Below are positions 24,270 through 32,728 of a stretch of 48,058 bases of DNA, in pieces (the first letter of the stretch is position 1; each line of letters begins with the position of its first letter). The notes under the pieces are model-generated. The model worked only from the letters and a program-made list of their open reading frames with translations, ran no database searches and was not told the DNA's origin. Origin of the DNA: an uncultured Sutterella sp. (GTDB taxonomy: Bacteria > Pseudomonadota > Gammaproteobacteria > Burkholderiales > Burkholderiaceae_F). Position numbers and translations under genes: made by a program. The stretch lies in assembly GCA_900542195.1 (NCBI GenBank), contig UQNA01000013.1, positions 1 through 48,058 of the forward strand. The letters are read 5' to 3'.

Positions 24270-25031
24270 TTAATGCGTATGCAAAGACCCAGTCGCTACG
24301 ATTGCAAGCAGAACGCCTAGGACAATAAAAAGCATCTGCGTAAAAAAGGCCGTTCTGCCCTTCTTGATCATCTCCGGCATCAAATCGGACAAGGCAATGT
24401 AAATAAAGCTCGCCGCAGCCACGGCAAATGCGTATGGAATGAGCCAGCTGACCTTGTCTAAGAGGAAGTAGCCGAGAATACCGCCGATTACGGACGTAAA
24501 GCCCGAAAGCAGGTTATAGAACAAGGCTCGGCCTTTACTGAAGCCGGAATGAAGAAGAACCATAAAGTCTCCGACCTCTTGCGGAATTTCATGGGCCATA
24601 ATGGCCAATGCCGTAATCCAACCTAAACTCGGCGTCACCATAAAGGCGCTGGCAATCAATACGCCATCTGTCAAATTGTGAAAGGCGTCTCCAAGAAGAA
24701 TCGCTTGACCTCCTCTGCCTTGGCTTTTTCTGCTCTCTTCGATCATTTGAGAAACATTTTCTGCTTCGTGATGAGAGAAAAATTGTTCAATACCGAAAAG
24801 AATCAAAACGCTTAAAAGAAGAGTCCATCCGATATAGGTAGCATCTTCATGATGCTCGAAGGCCTCCGGAAGGAGATGCGTGAAAGAAACGGCCAGGAGA
24901 AGTCCTGCCGACAGGCATAACATCTTGGACATATATCTATCCAAGAATCGAAAACTGATCAACCCGGCCAACACGATAGAAAGTGCCGAGGAGATTACTG
25001 TTGCTAAGATAATTTGCAGGACTATTGACAT
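24270..25031 (-). CDS. ZIP-family metal transporter (zinc importer)
   Basis: 253 residues, eight helices. Helix 4 has HNLTDGVLIASAF and helix 5 HEIPQEVGDFMVLLHSG, the two metal-binding signatures of ZIP proteins. Another histidine-rich stretch, HLLPEAFEHHED, opens the N-terminal part, with a further HH pair in the loop (FSHHEAE). It brings Zn(II) or other divalent metals into the cytoplasm. AAGGAAGAGT precedes ATG 25031. The ribosome site lies inside an inverted repeat (next entry). The upstream SDR gene ends 79 bases away on the same strand. Confidence 0.92.
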   Translation of the reverse strand: MSIVLQIILATVISSALSIVLAGLISFRFLDRYMSKMLCLSAGLLLAVSFTHLLPEAFEHHEDATYIGWTLLLSVLILFGIEQFFSHHEAENVSQMIEESRKSQGRGGQAILLGDAFHNLTDGVLIASAFMVTPSLGWITALAIMAHEIPQEVGDFMVLLHSGFSKGRALFYNLLSGFTSVIGGILGYFLLDKVSWLIPYAFAVAAASFIYIALSDLMPEMIKKGRTAFFTQMLFIVLGVLLAIVATGSLHTH

Positions 25032-25057
25032 ACTCTTCCTTTACGAACGTAAGAGTA
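25031..25057. promoter_or_regulatory. Inverted repeat over the ribosome site of the ZIP gene
   Basis: TACTCTT (25031-25037) is the exact inverse of AAGAGTA (25051-25057), and TTACG/CGTAA (25041-25045 with 25048-25052) lies inside. It covers the Shine-Dalgarno region and abuts the start codon, so it could be an operator or an RNA hairpin that limits translation. A link to zinc is only suggested by the gene. Confidence 0.4.
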
Positions 25058-25110
25058 CTACGCCAGAAGCAAAAATTCGCTGAGAAGAGCTTAAATCAAG
25101 AAAAGAGGCT

Positions 25111-26094
25111 TCAGGATTCTTCTTTGCGAATGCTCAGTTTTTCTTTTTTATGCCAGCTTCTCGTAAACGCCTCTTCGACGCTAGTCGGAGGAGTCCAATT
25201 TAAAAGCAGACGGTTTTTGGTTATGTCTTCAACGCGGCTTTCAAAGAAAAATTCTCCCCAAGTGCGCCTTCCGATATAGCTATTGAAAAGGGACAAGAGC
25301 TTTTTAGGGAACGGCCATAGCATACACGGCCGGTGCCCGGTTCTGGCAAGCAGCTTAAAAATCTGCAATGTTGACAAGTCCTGGCCGTCGCTCACCAGAA
25401 AAACCTCATTGGCTGCTTTCTCATGCACGGAGACGCACCTTAGAAAATCTACAAGATTATCAATGCTAACCAATGAGCGCTCGTTATCTCCCGTACTGCC
25501 CAATGGGAGGGGCAGGCAGAACTGAACCATCACTTGGACCGCTCTGAAAAGATTGCTGCACTCGGGTCCGTAAACCATGGGACAGCGGACGATCACAAGC
25601 TCCATTTTGCTTTCTTCCGCTATTTTTCTGAGCTCTCTCTCGGCCGCAAGCATGGTCTTGCCAAGCGCAAGTTTCGGACGAGGTACCGAGTCTGCATAGA
25701 ACTTTTTACCGGGCGGCGTGACTTCCCCGTCGACTTCAATCGTACTGAGAAAAACAAATCTTTTTACGCCAGCCTGAGCGGCGGCTTGAGCAAGATACAC
25801 TGAGCCAAGCACAAATATTCTTTGCAATGTTGAAATTTCAACCGGCGTTCCGTGATTGGCTTTCTCCAAGGCACTGGCATGGACCACTACATCAACTCCT
25901 TCCAGTGCTTCACGCAGATTTGGTCTTTCTTCGAAGGGCTCACAGCAAAAACATGAAACTTCCGGGTGATCTACCATTTTCCCAATGCGGGAGGTCACGC
26001 GCACATCAAATTCCTTTTTGCGCTTTAATAGATCTAATACCATGGCGTTGCCGACATATCCGCGGCATCCGGTAATGAGGATTTTAGTTTTCAT
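25111..26094 (-). CDS. NAD(P)-dependent epimerase/dehydratase-like SDR protein lacking the catalytic tyrosine
   Basis: 327 residues. KILITGCRGYVGNAM is the Rossmann motif, and VVVHASALEKAN and FLSTIEVDGEV are the usual extended-SDR strands. The YxxxK pair is broken: the segment reads PRPKLALGKTMLAAE, with Lys146 present but Leu142 where Tyr is expected. VRCPMVYGPE and the substrate-domain residues after it look normal. It may be a binding or regulatory protein or use another acid, so naming it after sugar epimerases would be unsafe. It is transcribed toward the ZIP gene. Weak ribosome site before ATG 26094. Confidence 0.8.
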   Translation of the reverse strand: MKTKILITGCRGYVGNAMVLDLLKRKKEFDVRVTSRIGKMVDHPEVSCFCCEPFEERPNLREALEGVDVVVHASALEKANHGTPVEISTLQRIFVLGSVYLAQAAAQAGVKRFVFLSTIEVDGEVTPPGKKFYADSVPRPKLALGKTMLAAERELRKIAEESKMELVIVRCPMVYGPECSNLFRAVQVMVQFCLPLPLGSTGDNERSLVSIDNLVDFLRCVSVHEKAANEVFLVSDGQDLSTLQIFKLLARTGHRPCMLWPFPKKLLSLFNSYIGRRTWGEFFFESRVEDITKNRLLLNWTPPTSVEEAFTRSWHKKEKLSIRKEES

Positions 26095-26216
26095 GTGCTT
26101 AGTATTTAGCCAAATGTTAGGTACATTTAACGTCTATTTTTTCATTCGGGAGAACGCAATTGCTGGTGCTACTATGCCATATCATCAAGTAATCGTATTC
26201 TATAGGAGAAAAAACG

Positions 26217-26861
26217 ATGGATTTTCTTGAACTGTCCAAGAAGCGCTTCACAGCTAAAAAATTTGATCCTTCCAAAAAGATTCCGGAAGACGACATCAAG
26301 AAACTAAAAGAGATTCTCAGACTATCCCCTTCTTCAGTTAACAGCCAGCCTTGGGTATTTATTTTCGGTTCCAGCGATGAGGCTAAGAAAAAAATCCGTC
26401 CGGCCGTCAACGACTTTAACTGGCCTAGAACAGATACATGCTCGCACTTTGTCGTAATCGCCGTCAGAGACGGGCTTAGCGACAAATTCTTGGAAGAAAT
26501 CCTTGATCAAGAAATTAAGGACGGAAGACTTTTAAGCGATCAGATTGTCAAAGAACAAAGAGAATCCAGAAAATACTTCGTCGGGCTCCGCGACTCAGCA
26601 CACACGACTTTGACTTGGGAAGCAAAGCAGGCCTACATTGCCATGACTACCCTTCTCTACGGGTCAGCTAGCTTAGGAATTAACTCCACTCCTATTGAAG
26701 GCTTTGAAGAAGAAACGATGGACAAGATTCTTGGTTTGGATAATTACGGTTTGAAATCGGTTTTGCTTGTCACACTCGGATACGATGCCACCGATGACCA
26801 CAACGCCGCTCGTCCTAAATCCAGACTTCCGTTAGATAAGATTATTTGGGAAATGAAGTAA
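26217..26861 (+). CDS. Oxygen-insensitive NAD(P)H nitroreductase (NfsB-like)
   Basis: 214 residues, one FMN-binding nitroreductase domain: KKRFTAKKFDPSKKIPEDD, then the signature LSPSSVNSQPWVFIF, and later GINSTPIEGFEEE and VLLVTLGYDATDD. Length and order match the NfsB/dihydropteridine reductase-like group, which reduces nitroaromatics and quinones. TAGGAG precedes ATG 26217. Single gene next to the mobile-element patch. Confidence 0.92.
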   Translation: MDFLELSKKRFTAKKFDPSKKIPEDDIKKLKEILRLSPSSVNSQPWVFIFGSSDEAKKKIRPAVNDFNWPRTDTCSHFVVIAVRDGLSDKFLEEILDQEIKDGRLLSDQIVKEQRESRKYFVGLRDSAHTTLTWEAKQAYIAMTTLLYGSASLGINSTPIEGFEEETMDKILGLDNYGLKSVLLVTLGYDATDDHNAARPKSRLPLDKIIWEMK

Positions 26862-27770
26862 TCTTTCTCCCTCAGATTCAAGCACGAAATACAATTTTTT
26901 ATGAAGGTTAACTCGACTTTGCTTTTAATCTCGTTTTAGGAGATAGCCATCGACAAAATCTACTAGCTTGAATCCAGATTTTTAACAGAAGGAGGAGCCT
27001 GGCGCCAAAAATCGGCAAGGGCAATGCAGCAAAATGGTCGAATTGCCGTTTTGTTATATTTCTTTTTGCTTCGTCTGAGGCTATATCAAATGGTTCCTCC
27101 GGTTTGCTTATCATCTAAAACACAGGCGCAGCTGGTTTCGTCCGTGACCAGCCCGTCAACTTTCTCGGAAAAGTTCCCGCGCCGAATGGCACGTGCGATT
27201 TGTTGCGGACTCCGTTGGTGTTGCTCAACGTAGCCTAAACAGACTGTTCTAAGCAATTGCCGATAGCGGTGTGCATTTGTGCAATTTGAGCTATTAGCTT
27301 TGGTTTTGCGTTCAAAAGCTTTGCAATTGGCTTGTTTACGCGAGTATCTTTTTTGCCTTTATTGCGCTTTAATTCCCGACAGACGGTAGAAGAAAGCACT
27401 TCAATGATAGAAGCTCTCTTTTTTGGGTCAGGCCTGCCTTCCGGAGGCTACAAATCAAGTATCTTTTGTTTTCATCGAGGTGTTGGTGCATTTCGTCTTT
27501 AGATGTGGTAGTCGAGGACGAAAGAGTTAATCACCTCAATTTCCAAATCTACTCTTTTATTTTCAAAAACTTATTAAGAAATTGCATTTCTTTTTTAATA
27601 TAAGGTGATAATGCGGAGGAAGCCAGAAACGCTGGAGATATAAGAACGAGCGGATTGGTGCAGCTGACTGTTTCGACAAAAAATCTATACATTGCTGGTT
27701 TCAATTCGCGAAAGAAATTTTCACTCAATGTGGTAAGGAAGCTGCCTTATATCGTTTTTTGGTAGAAGAA
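26862..27770. other. Gene-poor stretch holding a decayed IS30-type element
   Basis: 909 bases without an intact gene. The middle has the transposase remnant given next. The stretch 27541-27600 is AT-rich. Part of 27600-27770 stays open in the frame of the downstream acetyltransferase (reading to RFLVEEM) without a start or any recognised domain; it may be leftover coding DNA. Confidence 0.6.
27170..27491 (-). pseudogene. IS30-family transposase remnant, frameshifted
   Basis: From ATG 27491 the minus strand reads MHQHLDENKRYLICSLRKAG, matching the IS30 start 'HLtxeERyxIxxxLKaG'. After a one-base slip in a run of six A's the next frame continues ASIIEVLSSTVCRELKRNKG, the helix-turn-helix (STxxRELKRN). 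It then meets a stop, and a further frame gives QRSPQQIARAIRRG, the 'SPEQIAxRL' block. The catalytic DDE part is not recognisable. No terminal repeats were seen. Confidence 0.72.
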
Positions 27771-28220
27771 ATGGAGTTAAGAAAGTACCAGCAAACAGAT
27801 TGCAAAGAAGTAACGGAACTATTTTATAAAACCGTTCACATCATCAATGCAAAAGATTATACAAAAGAACAACTCGATGTATGGGCGCCCGGACAAGTAG
27901 ATTTAGAAAAATGGAGCCAGTCACTACAAGAGCATTATTGTATAGTGGCTATTGACAATAAAACTATCGTAGGTTTCGGAGATATAGATAAAGACGGTTA
28001 TCTGGACCGCTTGTTTGTTCATGCACGTTACCAAGGAAAAGGCATTGCAACGGCTATTTGCAATAAACTTGAGCAAGCAGTTGAGGGAAAAATTACAACT
28101 CACGCTTCCATTACAGCGAAACTATTTTTTGAAAAACGAGGATATAAAGTCATAAAAAAACAAGAGGTAGAAAGACAAGGAATTTTTCTTACTAATTTTG
28201 TGATGGAGAAAGATAAATAA
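27771..28220 (+). CDS. GNAT acetyltransferase (YafP-like), probably acquired
   Basis: 149 residues from ATG 27771; an in-frame TTG four codons earlier is less likely. GNAT motifs: DGYLDRLFVHARYQGKGIAT as the acetyl-CoA loop and a C-terminal KLFFEKRGYKVIKK. It resembles YafP-type acetyltransferases common in Bacillota. It is more A-rich than neighbouring genes and sits between two transposase remnants, so horizontal arrival is likely. The substrate is unknown. The ribosome site is weak (GGTAGAAGAA). Confidence 0.82.
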   Translation: MELRKYQQTDCKEVTELFYKTVHIINAKDYTKEQLDVWAPGQVDLEKWSQSLQEHYCIVAIDNKTIVGFGDIDKDGYLDRLFVHARYQGKGIATAICNKLEQAVEGKITTHASITAKLFFEKRGYKVIKKQEVERQGIFLTNFVMEKDK

Positions 28221-28294
28221 ACGAATAATGCTGAGAACACGGGACTGGTGAGGTGGTCTGTTCATTTTTTGATGTGTTCGGCCTGGGCCAATGT

Positions 28295-28405
28295 TACCCC
28301 TTAAGTCAGCTGGAAGGAGCTAACAACAAAATAAAAGTGCTCAAACCTACTGTTTACGGCTTCAGAGACTTCGGGTGTTTCTCGCTAAAGATAAAAGGAG
28401 TTCTA
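28295..28405 (+). pseudogene. ISL3-family transposase C-terminal fragment
   Basis: The plus frame at about 28304-28402 encodes LSQLEGANNKIKVLKPTVYG followed by FRDFGCFSLKIKG. This is the conserved C-terminal block of ISL3 transposases ('ngplEGxNNKIKvlKRxaYGfrnFxxFxlRI'). It sits in an otherwise non-coding 344-base gap, with no upstream catalytic part in frame, so it is a dead fragment. Confidence 0.75.
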
Positions 28406-28564
28406 TCCGAGAAGCGTTTCTCACCTTGGGATACTATGAAACGTGGCTATGCTTTGCTCGAGTCTAGCTCATGGAATACCCCACCCTTCTCCGTAATACT
28501 TGAAGAGCCACTCTTCTCGAAAGTACTCATTAATTTTCTATACAAGATTTGAGAAAATCACCAC

Positions 28565-30376
28565 ATGTTTAAAGGTCGGCTTTTTCTTCCAATCTTTGTT
28601 TTTGGCTTAAGCGTATTTTGCCAAGGGACCAGTGCACTCGAAAAAGACGACAGACTCACTATAACTATCGGATATGTGAGACAAACAACAACCAACATAG
28701 ACGATGACGCCATTGGTCCAACGGTTGAGTATCTTCAGGAAAAACTCAATGATAAGTATTCGTTTAGGTTAGTAGCTCTTACCTCCTCGAACCTTATTAG
28801 CGAAATCAAATCTATTAAGCCGGAATTTCTTATCGTTCCCAGCGAATACTTCATTCAAATTACTGCATCGGAAGGCCTAGGAGCTCACGATATAGCGGTT
28901 AGAAAGACGATTTTTTCTTCCGAGGCTTCCCGCTCAATTGGTTCTGCTTTCATCACCTCAAAGAATCGAGGCGATATAAAGACAATTGAGGATCTGAAAG
29001 GAAAAACGGTTTCAACAGCCGATACCGATACCGTCGGAGATTGGTGGGCAGCTTTGGGAGAAATTAAAAGAAGAGGCCTTGATCCGGAGAACTTTTTCTC
29101 GGAAGTCCGGCTCGCCCCGTTCTTCTTTGCAGGAGTAGTCGCCGAAGTTTTATCAGGTAAATCGGATGTAGGCATTCTTCCAACATGTGCTCTGGAGCAG
29201 CTCCAGGCCGAAGGCCTCCTTTCGCCAGGCGCCGTTAAAGTGATAGAAGCGGTGCCTAATAATCGTGACCAGGAACCCTTTTATTGTGCCCGCTCAACCG
29301 TAGGTCTTTACCCCGGAACCGTTATGGCTTCAATGCAGAATGCTCCGGATAAAGTCGTTAAGGACATTACGGTTGCCCTCTTTACAATGCCGAACACTAA
29401 CAAAAGAGAATGGGCTGTCAGCAATGACTTTTCTGAGATGTTGGCCCTGATGAAAGACCTGAAGTTCGGCATGTTCGAGAACCTTCGGGATTATTCGGTA
29501 AAGAACCTTCTCAAGACTTATTCAACGGAAATATTTATCGCTCTGCTTGTCCTTCTGTTTCTTTTCTTGAATGAGATCAGAATCCATCGTCTGGTTGACA
29601 AACGCACCGCTCAACTTTCATCGGCATTAAAGGCCAAAGAAGCCGCCGAACAAGAGGCCATCGAAGGACGCAAACGTCTTTCCCACATTGAAAGATCGGG
29701 AGTTATCTCCCAAATGTCCAATATTATTGCCCACGAGCTAAAGCAGCCTTTAGGAGCACTCATCAATTATGCCGCCCTACTGAAGCTCAAAGCAAAACAA
29801 CATGGTTCCGGAGACGACATTACTGCAAAGGTTATCTCCAACATTGACAGTGAAGCCCGGAGAATCGCCTCCATTGTCGACAGCGTCAGAAAATTTGCTA
29901 AGAAGGAACAAGCCCCGCAAGTACCTTCCGATCTTCTCAAAATTACTGAAAAAGCTTTGAGGACATTTGCTCAGCAAGAAGATCCGGATGCTTCGATTCC
30001 TCTTAAATCATCAGTTCAAGAAGCGCCCATCCTTGCAGATCCTTTGTCTTTGGAACTATTAATTCTGAATATTATCCGAAACGGAGCTTCGGCAAGTTTG
30101 ACCGATACCGGCAAAGTCAGTGTAAAGATCGACCTGGAGGATTTAGGAAACAAATGGCTGCTGAAAATATCCAATAAAGGCAAAAGTCTCTCGGATTCTC
30201 AATTTGCTCGTCTCTCATCTCTCAGCGAAAGTGTCAAACCTGAGGGTCTGGGACTTGGATTGGCAATTGTCCGTGAGATCGCCGATAACCACTCTGCCGC
30301 GTTAAATTTTGAAAGAAGACCGGGAGGCGGAGTAACTGCCAGCATTTCAATAGAAAAATTACAAAGGAAGAACTAA
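28565..30376 (+). CDS. TtrS-like sensor histidine kinase with a PhnD-type periplasmic binding domain
   Basis: 603 residues. Signal peptide (to about 24), a phosphonate-binding-like periplasmic domain (about 30-300; LTITIGYVRQ, SDVGILPTCALEQL), one membrane helix (322-337), a coiled linker, then the kinase core. H390 lies in IAHELKQPLGALINYAAL, an N-box LILNIIRNGASASL is near 500, and the G2 box is GLGLGLAIVREI (561-572). The same architecture is found in TtrS, the tetrathionate sensor, but the ligand here is unknown. Odd: the DxGxG ATP-binding box reads SNKGKSL (536-542), so the conserved Asp is Asn537. It heads a three-gene operon; the regulator ATG follows its stop directly. Confidence 0.9.
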   Translation: MFKGRLFLPIFVFGLSVFCQGTSALEKDDRLTITIGYVRQTTTNIDDDAIGPTVEYLQEKLNDKYSFRLVALTSSNLISEIKSIKPEFLIVPSEYFIQITASEGLGAHDIAVRKTIFSSEASRSIGSAFITSKNRGDIKTIEDLKGKTVSTADTDTVGDWWAALGEIKRRGLDPENFFSEVRLAPFFFAGVVAEVLSGKSDVGILPTCALEQLQAEGLLSPGAVKVIEAVPNNRDQEPFYCARSTVGLYPGTVMASMQNAPDKVVKDITVALFTMPNTNKREWAVSNDFSEMLALMKDLKFGMFENLRDYSVKNLLKTYSTEIFIALLVLLFLFLNEIRIHRLVDKRTAQLSSALKAKEAAEQEAIEGRKRLSHIERSGVISQMSNIIAHELKQPLGALINYAALLKLKAKQHGSGDDITAKVISNIDSEARRIASIVDSVRKFAKKEQAPQVPSDLLKITEKALRTFAQQEDPDASIPLKSSVQEAPILADPLSLELLILNIIRNGASASLTDTGKVSVKIDLEDLGNKWLLKISNKGKSLSDSQFARLSSLSESVKPEGLGLGLAIVREIADNHSAALNFERRPGGGVTASISIEKLQRKN

Positions 30377-31003
30377 ATGGAAGACCTTCAAAAACAAGCT
30401 CTCATAAGGATTGTCGATGATGATGAGAGTCTTCTCTTCTCCACCCAGATTTACTTAGAGGCTCTTGGATGGAAAGTAGTGACATACAACAATGCCGTAG
30501 ACTTTCTAAACCGAGATAATTTGAATTTGCCCGGCTGCTTAATCTTGGACGTTCGTATGCCTCGGATGACAGGTCTGGAACTGCAGGAGCTCTTAGAAAG
30601 CCGAGGGTTCGCGCATTTTCCTATCATCTTTCTCTCAGGTCACGGCGACATTGAAATGGCCGTTCATACGATGTCCCACGGGGCGGTTACTTTCTTAGAA
30701 AAACCCGCTGACCCGGAAAAACTGGCTGAGGCTGTACAAAAAGCCGTCAGTATCGGCATAAAGAAGGGAAGCGCGGAGAAAGAATTAAGAGATCTCCGCA
30801 GAAAATTCAACTCCCTGACTCCTCGAGAGGTCGAAGTTATCAAGCTTGTAAGCAAAGGTCTTTCTAACAAAGAAATAGCAGAGTCGCTGAATGTAGCGTT
30901 AACCACAGTAAAAATGCACCGGGGCAACGCCGTCGACAAGTTAGAAGTCCACTCTGCAGCAGAACTCACTAAAGCATTAGTCTCGTTAGGTGAAGCTCTA
31001 TGA
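30377..31003 (+). CDS. TtrR/FixJ-like response regulator (receiver plus LuxR-type HTH)
   Basis: 208 residues. Receiver domain with acidic residues D14-D16, phosphorylated D58 (LILDVRMPRMTG) and K109 (FLEKP). The C-terminal LuxR-type helix-turn-helix runs from about 142 (LTPREVEVIKLVSKGLSNKE then VALTTVKMHRGNAVDKL). The order and size match FixJ/TtrR. It is abutted by the sensor gene upstream, and its stop overlaps the start of the flavoprotein (ATGA), so the cognate target is probably the reductase operon itself. Confidence 0.95.
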   Translation: MEDLQKQALIRIVDDDESLLFSTQIYLEALGWKVVTYNNAVDFLNRDNLNLPGCLILDVRMPRMTGLELQELLESRGFAHFPIIFLSGHGDIEMAVHTMSHGAVTFLEKPADPEKLAEAVQKAVSIGIKKGSAEKELRDLRRKFNSLTPREVEVIKLVSKGLSNKEIAESLNVALTTVKMHRGNAVDKLEVHSAAELTKALVSLGEAL

Positions 31004-32430
31004 TCTCTCGAAGACAGCTATTGGGCTCCCTTGCACTGGCAGCTGCCCCTCTGCAGTTAGCCTCTGCGCAAGGTCTTTCTCACCTGGACAAGCTCTGGGA
31101 TGTGATCATCATCGGCTCCGGCTTAGCCGGCCTATCTGCGGCAGTATCTGCAAAAGAAAACGGTGCTGAAAAAGTTCTAGTGATTGAGAAGACTCCTTTG
31201 CTCGGAGGTCATTCCAAGTACTCCAGCGGCTCTTTTTGCGCTTGCCTTCCCACAAATGTTGATGCGCGAGGCCGGAAAGATTCTCCGGAGTTAATGGCTG
31301 AAGAAATATTTGAAGGAGGCGGACGAATCGGCAACATTGAGATCATCAGAACCCTAGCTGAACAAAGCCGGAGTGCTTACGAGTGGCTGGCATCTATGGG
31401 AGTTCGATGGTCGGGATCCTTTATCCCGGTAGGCGCGGTTTATCCTCGAGGCTTCCACGCGCAGGCCCCCTTACCTGGATTTGATTACGTCCTCAAGGTT
31501 AATCGAGCTGCCCGGGAATTAGGCGTAACTTTCCTCTTCAGCCATCGAGTCATAGATTTGCTTACGGACTCAAAGACCGGTGCAGTCAACGGTGTGGTAA
31601 TAAGAAGTGAAGTAGGCCAGCTCAAATATCTTCTGGGAAAAGCCGTCGTCATTGCTACCGGCGGCTATACGGAAGATAAAGCCCTGCGCCAAAAATATGA
31701 CCCGCGTCTGTCGCCCTCTTTAACCAGTACCGCCAATCCTTACGGACGCGGTTTGGACACCGCAACCGGAGACGGCCTCAAAATGGCTGTGGCAATCGGG
31801 GCCGACACTTTTGACTTGGAACACATTCAAACGTTGTTTTATCTCGGAGGACGTTTACTCGACTACGTCGGCGGCGATATCTATTTAGATCCGACGGGCA
31901 AAAGATTTGTGAATGAAGGAGAAACGCTTAAAGAAATCTCCGATACGGTTCTAACTCTAGGGTTACCCGAGATTTGGGTTCTCACTGATTCCAAATCCCA
32001 CAAAGGACCGAATTTCGAAAACCGGGTAAAGAACGGAATCGTCAACAAATGCGCATCTTTGGAAGAAGTAGCCGCCGTAATGCATTGTCCGGTATCGAAT
32101 TTAAGAGATACTGTCATGGCTTACAACTTTGATGCCGCTTCCGGAAAGGATTCTCAATTTCATAAAACAACGGTTCTGCAGCAGATTAACCTTCCGCCCT
32201 ATTTTGTTGGAAAAGAAAAACTCGCTGTTCACTACTGCTGCGGAGGCCTAAAGTGTGATGCAAAAGCCCGGGTGCTCGATATCTATGAAGAACCAATCGG
32301 CGGTCTTTACGTAGCCGGAGAAGCGTCAGGAGGCATTCACGGAAAAAATAGGATGGGAGGCTGCTCGCTTGTGGAATGTGTTGTTTTCGGAAGGATTGCC
32401 GGCAAGGAAGCTGCAAAATTGTCTTCTTAA
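31000..32430 (+). CDS. Tat-exported flavoprotein reductase of the fumarate reductase/urocanate reductase group
   Basis: 476 residues. The N-terminus MISRRQLLGSLALAAAP has a twin-arginine motif, so the protein is probably exported folded with FAD. IIIGSGLAGLSAA (36-48) and EKTPLLGGHSKYSSG are the FAD-binding blocks. TGKRFVNEGE, VHYCCGGLKC and HGKNRMGGCSLVECVVFGR correspond to the active-site regions of flavocytochrome c fumarate reductases, where the NRxGG arginine is conserved. Instead of the usual HHTMGG it has HYCCGG, so the acceptor may not be fumarate. No haem or FMN domain is fused and no cytochrome is in the operon; the FMN-binding protein at 7.7 kb is a conceivable donor. Co-transcribed with its sensor and regulator. 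Confidence 0.87.
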   Translation: MISRRQLLGSLALAAAPLQLASAQGLSHLDKLWDVIIIGSGLAGLSAAVSAKENGAEKVLVIEKTPLLGGHSKYSSGSFCACLPTNVDARGRKDSPELMAEEIFEGGGRIGNIEIIRTLAEQSRSAYEWLASMGVRWSGSFIPVGAVYPRGFHAQAPLPGFDYVLKVNRAARELGVTFLFSHRVIDLLTDSKTGAVNGVVIRSEVGQLKYLLGKAVVIATGGYTEDKALRQKYDPRLSPSLTSTANPYGRGLDTATGDGLKMAVAIGADTFDLEHIQTLFYLGGRLLDYVGGDIYLDPTGKRFVNEGETLKEISDTVLTLGLPEIWVLTDSKSHKGPNFENRVKNGIVNKCASLEEVAAVMHCPVSNLRDTVMAYNFDAASGKDSQFHKTTVLQQINLPPYFVGKEKLAVHYCCGGLKCDAKARVLDIYEEPIGGLYVAGEASGGIHGKNRMGGCSLVECVVFGRIAGKEAAKLSS

Positions 32431-32506
32431 CCGGAAAGACGCTCAGAGCTGAGGATCCGACGCCTGTTTTTTCTCTTGAAATATAGCGCCTCGGTAAAAA
32501 GAAAAA

Positions 32507-32545
32507 GACTGGAAAGAACAGCTGCCAACATGTTCTTAACCAGTC
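32507..32545 (+). promoter_or_regulatory. Long stem-loop between the reductase gene and ispD
   Basis: GACTGG (32507-32512) with CCAGTC (32540-32545) and AGAACA (32515-32520) with TGTTCT (32531-32536), loop of 10 bases. It is followed at once by a strong ribosome site and a tiny ORF, so it could belong to a regulatory leader. No T-run follows, which speaks against a simple terminator. Confidence 0.5.
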
Positions 32546-32564
32546 GAAATCTAAGGAGAACTAA

Positions 32565-32606
32565 ATGTCGTTAAAGAGAACTCTCTATCAACAAGACAAA
32601 TTTTAA
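32565..32606 (+). CDS. Possible 13-residue leader peptide
   Basis: ATG TCG TTA AAG ... ends at TAA 32604-32606 and encodes MSLKRTLYQQDKF. AAGGAG lies 7 bases before the ATG, one of the better ribosome sites in the window. The 14-mer TTAAAGAGAACTCT occurs at 32571 and again at 32603, the second copy forming the palindrome AAAGAGAACTCTTT. It may be a leader ORF ahead of ispD or a chance reading frame. Confidence 0.3.
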   Translation: MSLKRTLYQQDKF

Positions 32607-32728
32607 AGAGAACTCTTTCCTTCCAATACCTCCTTTAGTACATAAAGCTTTTTCTTTAAGTAATTCTTCGTACCAAAAATTTTCTTTGGTTGTTAAGATA
32701 TATAGGTCTAATAATTACTCCTACTGAA

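Noticed and set aside
27024..27233. Plus-strand reading frame in the IS30 remnant
   Set aside because: It lies antisense to the transposase fragments and lacks any recognisable domain.
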